NCBI GenBank assembly: GCA_017654935.2
Contig: CM065691.1
Location: forward strand, 29,480,214-29,544,213
Source of the DNA: Phymorhynchus buccinoides
Lineage: Eukaryota > Mollusca > Gastropoda > Neogastropoda > Raphitomidae
DNA length: 64,000 bases
Direction: 5' to 3'
Shown: positions 1-12,500 of the stretch, one piece after another
Position numbering within the stretch: position 1 is the stretch's first letter
How the letters are laid out: every line of letters begins with the position of its first letter
Made by a program: the position numbers and the translations under genes
The notes under the pieces: generated by a model
The model's database searches: none
What the model saw: only the letters and a program-made list of their open reading frames with translations
What the model was told of the DNA's origin: nothing

Positions 1-918
1 TCATTTTGAAGAAAATTCAACATGGCGGGTAGGACTCTCGCAACTTGTCAGTAAAAAGAGATGAACGTGATTGGTTGATTTGCACTAACATTGTAAAGGA
101 ACCAATGAAATGCAGAGAAATCATACATTCCTGCTCAATGCTTTCGGTTTGTGTAGACGACGGATTTAGCAGACGACGAAGGAATTCCCGCAGCGATTGG
201 TAAAAAGTGCGGGCAGTTCTGCAATTTGCGGGCGTCGGCCTGCTTTTAGACCCGATTATTGCGGAAAGGAACAGATTTGGGGGGGGGGATTGCACCGATC
301 CCGCGCCCTAGAATCAGCTCTGCTCCATTAAAATGGCAAATGACGCCATTTTACGACACGTGGACGTTCAGCACGTTAGAGTTATGTCCCCTGATGGCCA
401 TTCCCCGATTGAACTTGCGTCTCTTTTTTTCTTTTTTTTTGACGAGGCCCAAAAAAAAATCATAGGGTCGGCCCCCCCCAAAATAGGGTAGGTCAGGATA
501 CCGTAACCACAGCTATTTTTTGTTGTTGGTCTAAGGCCATAATGGATAAGGTACATATGTGTCCGGTTTTCAGTCTTCACTGGTCTCCCCGCTGCATACA
601 GCTGACACATTCCGATTTTCGGAGGAGCTCAAAGAAGAAAATTATTTGAAAGATTACTTTTAGAAAAAAGGCAGGAGAATGGGCCAATAAGTCAGAAAGA
701 TAGTAGATGACAGAAAGCAAAGGGAAAAGGCAGAGTCAAAGAGAGGAGGAAGTTACAAGCACAGAACTACCAGAAGGCGGGGGAACTATTTGCATGAAAA
801 AAACACGGTATCCCCACGGGGAGCAATCACACAAACTATGAGCAGACCAGACTTGATTATGCCACAGGGTGGCAACATGCATGAGAAAAATGGAACAAAC
901 TTGTTTAAAATGTCCAAC
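1..918. repeat. ATP6V0C intron 2 (window part), dispersed repeat copy
   Basis: No exon is visible. Bases about 540-835 are a copy, on the minus strand, of a dispersed SINE-like repeat found again near 17577, 26430, 32190, 43060 and 50260. Its landmarks are a CTTCTGGAAGTTCTGTGCTTG-like block, a CTTTGACTCTGCCTTTTCC-like block and a TCGGAGGAGCTC block. Bases 1-500 contain short G- and T-rich runs and nothing recognised. Confidence 0.6.
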
Positions 919-922
919 TTAC

Positions 923-1112
923 TTGTAAAGGGTGTAGGACGCGTCCCCGGACATGCTCTGCGTGATGACCACAGCCACCACCAGGCCGTAGATGGCGATG
1001 ATACCCGCCATGACCACGGGGATCACAGACTTCATGATCAGCTCAGGCCGCATCACCGCCATGGCAGAGATACCTGTGCCTGACTTGGCTGTGCCATAGG
1101 CAGCACCCAAGG
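923..1112 (-). CDS. ATP6V0C: V-type ATPase 16 kDa proteolipid subunit c, coding exon 2 (partial gene)
   Basis: The minus strand encodes [14 protein letters not shown], then [11 protein letters not shown] and [19 protein letters not shown], which is the end of helix 1, the loop and helix 2 of the V-ATPase c-ring subunit. The family forms the proton-carrying membrane ring of the V0 sector in endosomes, lysosomes and the plasma membrane. The acceptor (TTTTCAG) lies just right of 1112. The donor is GTAAGT at 922-917. The exon is 190 nt, enters in phase 1 and leaves in phase 2 (AA of a Lys codon). The remaining exons, including the helix with the essential proton-binding glutamate, were not found in 1-918 and must lie left of the window. 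Residues match the family almost position for position, so identity is very likely. Confidence 0.96.
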
Positions 1113-1140
1113 CTGAAAACACAAGAACATTTTTTATTAC

Positions 1141-1225
1141 AGTGTAGAGTGGCACAGTGGTAGTGCGTTCGCTTCGTGTTAAGTTTGAACCTGGGTACAG
1201 GGGATTTTTCCTCTCACTTTGCACT
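1141..1225 (+). repeat. tRNA-like SINE head
   Basis: The stretch has TGGCACAGTGGTAGTGCG, resembling an A box, then GTTTGAACCTGGG, resembling a B box, at tRNA-like spacing. It lies in ATP6V0C intron 1 and cannot fold as an intact tRNA. A tRNA-derived SINE head or a decayed tRNA pseudogene is most likely. Confidence 0.5.
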
Positions 1226-1880
1226 AGGCAACAACAACAAAAAGTCTGTTTCTGGTAACCCGACCAAGCCTAGTTTTTGCTGCCGACCCTAATTTTTTGG
1301 GGACGAGTTTCCAAAAAAAAAGCAAAGAAAAAAAAAGCAATTTGAGCAGACGATGCAAGGGAAACAACCAGTGCACTCTCACTCGGCGTAGTCAAGGACC
1401 GTTACTCACGCAGACTTTCGTGATCACCATCCGCCAACACAATGGCGGGCGCAAGGCACGCGATTGCCATTTCTATGTCTAAATGCGATCGCAGTCAAAA
1501 TCGTCGCTCGTTCAAATCGGCCGCCCGCTACTATGAGAGTGTGTATTTGCGACATTGAGCATGAACCACAAATTTCACTTTTTTCCATAAAATTATGAAA
1601 TATGAAAGATTGGAGTACGGAAAAATGGTTCAAGCAAAGAAAGAGTGAAATTTGTCGTTCATGCTCAATGTCGCAAATACACACTCTCATAGTAGCGGGC
1701 GACTGATTTGAACGAGCGACAATTTTGACTGTGACAACATGTTTCAGCAAATACAGCAAAACTCTTGCACCGTGAAGAAAAAAAAAATTTTTTTTTTTGG
1801 AAAGCCTACCTACCTACCCTATTTTTTGGGGGGCCATGTTCCCGGAAAGACATTTTTTTGTTTGGCCCTAGGCCTTGCGG
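1219..1880 (-). repeat. Dispersed repeat, interrupted by a foldback element
   Basis: The two outer parts (1219-1490 and 1732-1880) match, in reverse orientation, the copy at about 7440-7797: the GGGTCGGCAGC block, the CCCTTGCATCGTCTGCTC block and the block with poly-T and a GTAGGTAGGTAG run. The match breaks exactly where the 240-bp foldback element lies, so that element inserted later. Confidence 0.65.
1492..1731. mobile_element. Foldback (long terminal inverted repeat) element, copy 1
   Basis: The stretch begins CAGTCAAAATCGTCGCTCG and ends with its near-complement. The two arms, about 95 bp each, contain GTGTATTTGCGACATTGAGC and its inverse and flank a short loop. A related copy lies at about 4372-4610. 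No transposase is present, so this is a non-autonomous foldback or MITE-like element. Confidence 0.8.
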
Positions 1881-2040
1881 TCTGAGACGATAAACCAAGG
1901 TCCCGTGTGCCCATGCACTTAGCACATGCTAAACCCAGTGGCAACGCAAAAGTTGTCATTTGGTCAAAAATTTACCCCCTCCCTTCCTCATGACATCAGT
2001 CACACAAAATTCGCATGCAATTTTTTTAATTTTTTTTAAA

Positions 2041-2215
2041 TGGGTGGCTGCGATGTGCTCTCCAGGTGGGAGCAACCCGAATTTCACAGAGACGCCTCTG
2101 TGACTATAAGTATAATGTACCTGACCTGACCTATTATCCAACAGTAAGAAAGGCTCATGCAAACTCTTGAATAAATATAATAATAATAATAATAATAAAT
2201 AAAGCTTCTATAGCG
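2041..2215 (+). repeat. SINE-like repeat with (AAT)n tail
   Basis: The GTGGCTGCGATGTGCTCTCC and CCCGAATTTCACAGAGACG blocks recur at 49339-49412 (same strand) and at about 42630-42700 (inverted). The copy runs into CTGACCTGACC, then an (AAT)n tail and a TATAGCGCTC end that is shared by other repeat tails near 34000, 37380 and 37850. Confidence 0.6.
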
Positions 2216-2611
2216 CTCTTCGATGATAAAAAATAATCCTCAGAGACGCCTCTGTGACTATTGTATAAAGTACCAAATACTAAAAACAGGAGGACCTGTT
2301 AATTTAAAAAAAAAAGGTTCAAGCGATTTTTTGTGTGCAGTAAATAAAAATCTTAGGGCATACTTCTACTTATTTAATACAACTGGCACCAGAAAACCCT
2401 ACTTCTTGATTAAGAATATTAATTATTATCTTTAATGGAAAAAAGGGAATCAAACTTTACTTTAGTAATAGGGAACTTGGGAGGACCATAAATCTTTTCA
2501 ATGACAAGAAAATCAAAAATTGCAAGTTGCAACCCATAATCTAAATAAATTTATGAACTTCCTTTCTCTAGTCTGTCTCTATCTTTCTTTATTTTATTTT
2601 TTATCTACTTT

Positions 2612-3443
<832 letters not shown>

Positions 3444-3537
3444 CACAGAAAGACATCGCTGCTGTCACGCCAACAATGCCAAAAAACGACGTGTAAGGAG
3501 GGGCTTCAGGGTTGTACTTGAATGGACTATCAGCCAT
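3444..3537 (-). CDS. ATP6V0C: V-type ATPase 16 kDa proteolipid subunit c, coding exon 1 (start)
   Basis: The start codon is the complement of 3535-3537. The exon reads MADSPFKYNPEAPPYTSFFG followed by IVGVTAAMSFC, the usual short polar N-terminus and the start of helix 1. It ends with one base of a Gly/Ala codon before a GTGAGT donor (3443-3438). That base joins the CC at the start of exon 2 to make Ala, giving the family sequence ..FCALGAAYG. The two exons give 284 nt, the first 94 residues of a protein that is usually about 155. The gene is head-to-head with PWP2, 312 bp away. Confidence 0.96.
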
Positions 3538-3849
3538 GATGAAGTTTGTTGAATTTACGAAGTTCTACACGCAACGGTAAGAGGCAAGCAAAGTCTCAGG
3601 AAAAGCCGGTAGCAGACTGTCTTCTCTCACAACACCGAAGATGGCGAATGCAGAAAGATCATGAGATCACATGACTTGCTTGATTACAGCCGTGTACCGT
3701 GTATTTTCATTGGTCCATTTTCCTCAAATGAATCCAACCAAATTCCTTATGAGAAATATTAACACTTCCGGTAAGTCAGGCCGCTTCCTTGGCTGATTTT
3801 TCACGTGGTGGGAAAGCAAGAAAAAGAAACAGCTTTTCTCCCCCTCAAC
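3538..3849. promoter_or_regulatory. Likely bidirectional promoter between ATP6V0C and PWP2
   Basis: Two housekeeping genes diverge from this 312-bp gap. Visible candidate sites are an AAGATGGCG (YY1-like, 3638-3646), a TCACATGA M-box (MITF/TFE type, 3667-3674), an ATTGG inverted CCAAT (3709-3713), an ACTTCCGGT ETS-type site (3764-3772) and a CACGTG E-box (3802-3807). No TATA box is obvious. Just before the PWP2 start codon a pyrimidine tract (CTTTTCTCCCCCTC, 3833-3846) resembles a TCT initiator/TOP leader. E-boxes of this kind are known targets of TFEB (V-ATPase genes) and Myc (ribosome biogenesis genes). Shared control is an inference. Confidence 0.65.
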
Positions 3850-3867
3850 ATGAAGTTTTCCTATCAA
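3850..3867 (+). CDS. PWP2: PWP2 exon 1
   Basis: Only 18 nt are coding (MKFSYQ), followed by a GTAAGC donor. The family N-terminus is MKFxYxFSNLLG, so the next exon supplies FSNLLG in phase 0. The ATG follows a short pyrimidine tract. Confidence 0.9.
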
Positions 3868-6800
3868 GTAAGCAATTTCACTTGTCAAAGACCTTGAAAG
3901 AGGCAGGACCTTGCGTTTCTGTCATACATCAATTTGCAATTAAATCGTTGTAGTCTCATTGATCTTGATTATCAAGACTTGATAAGTTGATAAGATTGAA
4001 CACAGACCTGTCTTAATTCCAGATTGAAAATGAACACAGGGATTAGTCCACGAGAAAAAGATGGTAATCTTGTATGTGACGATGAGGGTAAAGCTAATAT
4101 TTTAAACAACTACTTTTCTAGTGTATTTACTAGAGAAAACACAGACAATTTACCAAGTGTGAATTCTAAGGTGCCCCAGGCTCATAATTGTTCTGATATT
4201 CATGTTTCACAAGAACAGGTAAAAATGAAACTGAAGGAATTAGACCCCAACAAAGCCCAGGGCCCAGATAGAATGCCAGCACTGATTTTGAAAGAACTGT
4301 CTGAGGAGCTGGCCCCACCTCTATTGGCTCTATTTTATTTAACAAATCCTTACAAACAAAAAACAGGTGAGCTTGTCGCGTGCACATCTGTCGCTCGCTA
4401 TTATGACGGTGTGTATTTGCGACATTCACAAATTTCACTTTTTCCGTACTTGAACCATTTACTAACCCTAACCCTAACCCTACCCTATCACGGAAAAAGT
4501 GAAATTTGTGGTTCATGCTCAATGTCGCAAAATGCCACAAATACAGACTCTCAATCTCATAGGTAGCGAGCTGCAGATTTGCACGAGTGACAGATTTGCA
4601 TGCTACAGAGCTGCCCGCAGACTGGAAAAAAGCCGAAGTAGCACTAGCAGCCATCTTAAAAAAGGGTACAAAATCTGAACCAGAAAATTACCGGCCTGTA
4701 AGCCTCACGTGTATTATTTGCAAAATTTTAGAAAAATTGATTAGAGATACAGTTGTAGCCCACATGACAAATTTTAACCTGTATAGTGTATTCAGAATGT
4801 CAACATGGCTTTAGGACAGGAAGATCTTGTATGACCTAGTTGACGGATGTCATGGACAATTTTACTAAGTTTTTAGACGAAAAAGAAACTTTTAATGTGG
4901 TATATTTAGATTTTCGCAAGGCTTTTGACTCCGTCCCACACGAACGATTGCTATTAAACTTAAAGCTTCAGTCTTATGGTATAGATGGGAACATATTAAA
5001 ATGGATAGGAAATTTTCTTACAGGCAGAACACAAAAGGTACGAATAAATGGTAAATATTCTTCTGAAGCAGCAGTGTTGAGTGGCATTCCACAAGGTAGC
5101 ATCCTAGGCCCCATTCTGTTCACAATTTTCATTAATGATTTACCGGATCAAGTACTGAAGTAGAAAGCATGTAAAAATTTTGCGGACGATACCAAAATAT
5201 ACAATACTTCAAAAAATTCTAAAACAATTCAACATGACATTGACAAACTAATAAACTGGACAAAGAAATGGAATTTGTATTTTAATGATAGTAAATGTAA
5301 GGTGATGCATTTAGGAAAGAATAATCCAAGTTGCAATTATAAAATATCACATGGTACCGACAAACATATTCTAAAAACTTGCAAAGAAGAAAAGGATCTT
5401 GGAGTCATCTTTGACTCTGGATTAACATTTGATAACCATGTTAACACGGTAGAAGAAGTTTTCTTGGGTTAGATAATATAGTATTTTTAAAACTATATAA
5501 AAGTTTGGTCAGACCTCATCTAGAGTATGGAAATCAGGTCTGGAGTCCGTTTTTAAAAAGGCAATCGGCAGCATTAGAAAGGGTCCAAAGACGAGCAACA
5601 AAATTGATTAAAGGCGTTGGTCACCTTGATTACGAACACAGACTAAAAAAGTTGAAATTACCATCTCTGAAATATAGAAGAATTCGTTGGGATCTGATAA
5701 ACACATACAAAAATTTTCACAGTGATAATAATAGATTAATACTAATAAATCTTTGTTCCAGCTAACAACTGACTCAAGAACCCGTAACAGTGATTTAGAA
5801 ATACTAACCCAGTATAGCCGAACTAATATTAGAATTTTTTTCTTTCTAACAAGAGTAACAAAGTTTTGGAATTTTTACTCTTCCTGCACATATTAAACGA
5901 GCACAGAATCTAACACAATTCAAAAACCTCCTTGGTGGATACACCAACATATCAAAACTACAATATGAGCATGACTAAAAGGCAGATTTGCCGAAAACAA
6001 AATATAAAAACCTCTCAGCTGTGCAAAAGTTCAAACAAAAATGACAGGACAGTGAAGAGGCCGCGAGGCCTAATGTCCTAACTACCTGACCTGACCTGAC
6101 CTGAATTGAGGGTCATCTGATCCAAAATCCTTGAACATTCTTGTCAGCAAGATAATGGGATTTGCAGAAGCCAACCGAATCCTGAGGGAGGAGCAACATG
6201 GATTTAGGAACTTCATGCGAGCTCCTTGGGCTTGTGGACGAGCTCACTCACAGCATGGAGAGAGGAAAGCAGACGGACGTCTTGGTGATGGATTTCTCCA
6301 AGGCGTTTGACAAAGTGAGCCACTCCCTCCTGGTCCACAAGCTCATTCACTATGGCATCACGGGGCAGATCAACTCCTGGATCCATGACTTCCTCATGGA
6401 CAGAAAACAGGCGGTGGTTGTGGACGGCGCCTCATCGGAGACAGTGCCAGTAGAGTCAGGTGTCCCCCAGGGATCAGTGTTGGGCCCGACCCTCTTCCTG
6501 CTCTACATCAACAACTTACCAGAACGCCTGTCCTCCAGACTGTTCGCTGATGACACCCTCTGTCACAAAACTGGAATCAAATCAGGACCAGTCAATCCTT
6601 AAGCATGATCTCGACATGAGGGCAGAATGGGAGGGAAAATGGAGGATGAATTTTAGAGAAATGCCAATCCATGCATGTGGCAAGAAAAAAGAACGTGCAA
6701 ACCGGCAAGTATCATCTTCATGGCCAGACGCTGCAAACTGTGGAGGAAACAAAATACCTGGGTGTCACAATATCAAAAGATCTTAGTTTCTTACCTGGGA

Positions 6801-9466
6801 CACCCACATCACCAACATAACAAACAAGGCCAACACACCCCCTCTGCTTTCTCCGCAGAAACATGAAAGTAGGCTCTGTAGCTGTTAAGGAAACAGCCTA
6901 CAAGGCTCTTGTAAGACCTACCCTGGAATATGCAGCACCTGTCTGGGATCCACACACAAGAGCAATGGCAATATTGAGAGGGTCCAACGCCGCGCAGCAT
7001 GCTGGGTTGTCAATCGTCATCGTCAAGACATCCAGCGTCGACAACATGATGTCTCAGCTGCAGTGGCCCCCACTCAAGGACAGGCGGCAATCTGCAAGGC
7101 TGGCCACCTTCAAGTTTCATCAGGGAGAGAGAGGTGGCCATCAACACTCCTCATAGGCCAGTCCCCCATCCTGGTCCACCAACCCGCCAATCAAGACAAA
7201 TGCATGCCGCAGCCTACCTACTACCATCATGCAAGACGAACTTCCGGAAGTTTTCATTCTTTCCAAGGGTTGTGGCGGAAAGGAACTGTCTTCCATCTGA
7301 GGCAACAACATCAGCCTCGGTGGAGGAATTCAAAGCCCGGATCTAACCCTGCATGGATCATATGACCCCTAATTACTGAAAATGAAGGGCCAATTTCCAA
7401 AAATAAGGGGCCAATAATGTGTAAGGCCAAAAACAATTATGTCAGTTTGGAGTTTCATCAGTTTAAAAAATAGGGTAGGTAGGTAGACTTTTTTTCTTTT
7501 TTTTTTTACATTTGTGTTCGGTCTATGTGTGTGATTTTGTGAATATATTTATGACATTGGCATTGAAACTGCAATCGCGTGTCTACAGTCTAGCGCCCGC
7601 CATTTTGTCGGCGGATGTAGGGTCACAAAAGTCTGTAACGGTCCTTGACTGCACCGAGTGCATTGGTTGTTTCCCTTGCATCGTCTGCTCAAATTACTTT
7701 CGTTTTGTTTTTTCTTTATTCATCAAAAAAAAGTTTAGGGTCGGCAGCAAAAAACTAGGGTCGGTCGGGAAACCGGAAACAAACATTTTGGCCTGAAGAG
7801 TTTCAGATTGTTTTCAGACTTCATGGGTCAATTAACCTTTTGATGCACAAAATGAGGGTCATTCGGGTAATTGACCCAGGCCCCATGACAATCTGAAGCT
7901 CTGCGAAAATATCATTTGTTAACTCATTGACTTAATCATGATTCTTTAATGGCTTGCTTTTTGTCATGACAGTTTTCCAATCTCCTGGGGGCTGCATACC
8001 GGAAAGGCAACCTTGTGTTTCTGCCTGATGGCCTGAAGGTTGCCTCGCCTGTTGGGAACAGAATCAGCATTTTTGATCTCCAGAAGTAAGTTGAAACTTA
8101 CCAGTGAAGCAATGCCACTAACTACTGTACACATATTTGTATATGTTCTGTAGGAATAGCAATATGTTTGTTGATCAGGGCTTCAACTACAGAAATGAAA
8201 ATAGATGTATGTTATCTCCCATTTCCTCTAGTAAAAGTAGTATACAGTATTAAATACTGAATTTCTTTTTTTTTTAACCTAGAAGTGAAGAAATAGAAGA
8301 CAGCTTTACTGTGGCATGCAAGTGGCATTTCCTATGCAGGTTTTAACCCTTTCATCGTCAGCTATTTTTCAGCAACAAAATTCCATTAAAGCTTACCTGG
8401 GTAGAGACAAAAATATGTCTCATTGAGTCATTGTCTGTAATATTGGGGATTCCTCTGTAAAGTAAGGCCTATCCTTACCTCCCAAAATTAAGAGAATAGG
8501 GTCTTTGGATTTATAACACTTTAACAGACACAGATTTTGATGCCTTTTTAGTGACATGGGTGTTAAATCATTGTGGTGCAAAAATGTGATGTTGTCGGTG
8601 AAACTGAAAGGGTTAATAATGCAGCTGGTAATTACCAGCTGACACTCAGTGACAGTATTTCATTTCATCACTGAGTGGCGTAGCCCTTCACTCTCTGAAA
8701 ACATTTACATGAATGAAGTGGTGTTCAGATGAATTTGCTTTCTGTAAGTAATGAAATATTAAGAACATTACCAAAGTCTCTGTTTAACTTTAACCCTTTC
8801 GCCTCAGCCATTTTTCAGCCAAGAAATACCATTAAACTTAACTGGGTAGAGAAAATAAAATATCTGCAATATTGCTAATTCCTCTGTGACATATATATAA
8901 CAGGCCTATTCTTACCCCCCAAAATTAAGAAAATAGGGTTTTGGGATAACAGGCCCTGATTTGATGCCTTTTAGTAACATGGGTGCTAAACCATTGTGGT
9001 GCATAAATAAATGTGACGTTGTTGAAGGATTAATTTGTTGGGGGAAAAAGAATTTAACCACTCTTGCTTATAGCAAGAGAACCCTAGTATTAATGCTGAA
9101 TCAGTGAATGCTGGCACAGTTTGTCTAAGGTTGAATGTGAGTGCATAGATACGTGTATGTATGTGTGCATGTTTGGGTGTGAATGTGCATGTACTACACT
9201 TTGTGTAATTTTTGTGTCCACTTGTACATAGATAGATCTATGTATGATTGTAGCAATTCAACAATTTTATTGTCTCCAATTCCAAACAAGTGAAGAAATT
9301 TGTTTTTCGGCATGCACATAAAAATGAAGACAAAGTAAGACATTATTATGACCTAACAGTGACAGAAGAGACATTTTGTAAAATAAAAGCATGTGTAATT
9401 GACATAAAACAGTTATCAAACACACACACACACGCACGCACGCACGCATGCACGCATGCACGCACG

Positions 9467-9510
<44 letters not shown>

Positions 9511-12500
9511 GAACAAGTACACTGAGCAATGATCGATTCCATATAAGTATACACTATATGTATGATTGTATACATTATATTTATATGTAAGTAACACACA
9601 CGGGTGCTTCCATGCTTGTGTATTTGTGTGGGTGTTTATAATATTGATGGGTGGGTATTTTTTATGTATTATGGTTATAAATTATGACCATTCCTGGAAA
9701 TACATTTCTAATATACCGGCACTGTTTCTGTTTTAACAGCAGCAAATCAGAGACGTTGCCCATTGAAGGTCATCTGAACTTCACAGCCATGGCTATATCC
9801 CCTGACGGATATCTCATGATCCTCGTCAATGAAGGTATGCATGTTGATCAGGTTGTGTTATTTACCACCTTACACACTAGCAACACAGTGATCACGCTTG
9901 GAAATATGAAAACCAGTCCCATTACGCCCCCGAAAGCTCCGAGGTGAGCCTACATTTTTGCTGAGTGAAACTGTTTTAAAATTCGTTTTATCAAAAAAAC
10001 ACTTGTTAAGTTGTAAATATAATTGGGAATGATTAAACTTTGGAGACATGTGTCTGTTGATTTGTGTGGCAGAGGGAGAAGCGTTGCTGTGCAGTCTGAT
10101 GAGCAAAAGTGTGATCGGCACTTACCACTTCCACAACAAGGTGAACCACATCAGCTTCAGTCCTGATGGAAAGTAAGTGAAAATTGTATGTCTGGCTATT
10201 AGGAACTCTTTCTTGATTAGAGACTCCAACAGTCCTTAGAATTAAAACAAATCTAAAGAATCAACTCAAAACTATGTACCCTGCGCCTTATAATGTGACT
10301 GTGCCTTGGCATGAGGCTGTGTCAGACCAGTTTTCATAAGCTAGAACGCCAAGGCTACATCAAAATGTTGTTATGCTCTGAATGGTTGTGCGGGGATTGT
10401 CTTAAGCCATGACAAGCTCCCAGCATAACATCATCAGTCAAATCCCCCGAAGACGGAGTGTGGCTGCCCACATAGCGGGGTAATCAAAAATGGTCACACA
10501 CGTAATGTTCTCATCCCTAGCTGATGCATTTGTACCTTGGTGTTCAAGTGCTTCTCGCTGTTGGGATGATCCCTGGAGTCTTTTAGCCGGGGTAGGCTAA
10601 CCAACCAACCATAATGTGACTGATAAAAATAGTAAGAAAATAGATAAACAAAATCTGATTTTTGTGTTAAATGTTTGGGGTGCGCCTTATAGTCCGTAAA
10701 ATACGGTAATTTTTGGAAAGTCAGTGTACAAGTGTTCTATCGCAATGTGTGTGGATGCATTTTGATGTTTGAGATGCATGGCTAAAAATGACATTATTTA
10801 TTAAGTACACAAAAATGTTGCTTGTGAAAGGAAGTGGTTAAGTGTAACCTTATGTTTTATTTACACTAGCGCAACGCCGAGTACCAGTAACGCCTAGTAA
10901 TGGTAACGCCTAGTAACGGTAATGCCAAGTATTGGTAATGCTGAGTACAGCAAATTTGAAGCGATTTGGTAAAGAAACGGTGGAGTTATAAGGCCCCGTT
11001 TCGCGTTGGCGCTGCTCTGAGAGTGACGCGCTCTCCCGATTTTCTTCAAATTTGCTGCCCGGCTTTGCCCCGGTGACAGCAAGCCTGACAGCACATTTGA
11101 CGCGATTCGGTTGAAAACCAGCAGAGTTATAAGCCCCGTTTTGCATCATGCTGCTGTTATGCGCCTAAGTAATGGATTCACTTCCGGTTTGGCACATGGA
11201 TAGTCACCGTCCCCGGTCATATATCTGCCATATTTGAAGGCAATCGGTCCAGAAATACTGGAGATACGGGCGACAAAAGGCCGTCTGATGCGCGTTTCGC
11301 GCATTTGCAAAACCGCGCAAATGACACGGCCGCCTCGGTTGCCGTTGCCATCGCCCCGTTAGGGCTCACAGCAAATTTGAAGCGAATCGGTCGAAAAACG
11401 GCGGAGTTATAAGGCCCGTTTCGTGTTTCAGACACACAGACACACACACACACACACACACGGACGGACAGTTGGCTCTTTACTATATGATGTTTAACGC
11501 ACTCTTACATGCTGGCCCTTCACTCCAAGTTGGAGTCCAATTCCTCAATTCCTTTGCCTAGCTACTGCACCACAATTATTTTGCCTGAACAGAAAAAAAT
11601 CGTTGTGTGTATATTTTAAAGACAACTAGTACTAGTATTTAAAATCACGGTAAAGGTAAAGATGTGCCCCCCCCCTCTTACATTTCTCAGCTCTCCCCAC
11701 ATTTTCAAACCTGCCTTTCTTACCAAGCATTAAGCTGTATCTTATCAAATTTTTGAGCTAATTATCTTTGTTGAATAATTAATCGCAGTCATGATAAAGG
11801 CCATTATCTAATAGCCCCCCCCCCCCCCCCCCCCCCCCCCACCCTACTATGTAATGCAGTACACACAACAGCCGCGGAGCATTTGTCACAGTCCTGGTTG
11901 ATTGCGTTTTTTCCGTCTTGCCTTTATCTTCTACTATTATTGAATGCATGTGTTTCATTATGTAAATGGATGAAAATTAATGTTAAGTATAGCAAATGAT
12001 AGAGGATGAAGTACTCAATCTGCAGTAAGAAAGGCAAGACTGAAAAAATGGAAAGAACCAAGAAATGGAGGAGGGGGGGGGGGGGGGGGGCACATCTTTA
12101 CCTTTGCCAAAATCACCATCTAGCATAAGACATGATGACTATATATATATCTAAGCATACTTGCTAACTTTTGTTTTTACAAATTTCGTTAAATATTTTC
12201 TGAATGTGTCAACGCATATTAGCTAAATGCCATTATGGTTTTATTTTGCAGCATGTGGCTGTGCAAGCTAAAGCAGAGTCTATGCACTGTTGTATTTCTC
12301 TATTGCATTTATTGCAGGAAATTTGCGGTGACCCGAGACACAGTGGTGCTCATGTTTCATGCTCCAGGGAAGTCCAGGGTCTTCAACCCGTTCCTGCTCT
12401 ACAGAACTTTCTACGGAGCTTTCGATGAAACCACTTGTGTGGACTGGTCCTCTGATTCCAAGTGAGTGTGACACAGAGTTACCTCTTCCAAGTAACACAT

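Larger units (their letters stand above)
3868..7972. other. PWP2 intron 1
   Basis: This 4.1-kb intron is largely filled by two decayed non-LTR retrotransposons, a foldback element and a copy of the repeat also seen at 1219-1880. The acceptor is GACAG before 7973. Confidence 0.85.

Noticed and set aside
1..918. Remaining ATP6V0C exon(s)
   Set aside because: I looked on the minus strand for the third and fourth helices (GLSVGLSGLAAG-like) and found none; they should lie outside the window.
5275..5765. Functional reverse transcriptase gene
   Set aside because: The frame is broken by stops, frameshifts and a foldback insertion, so it is a dead LINE copy.
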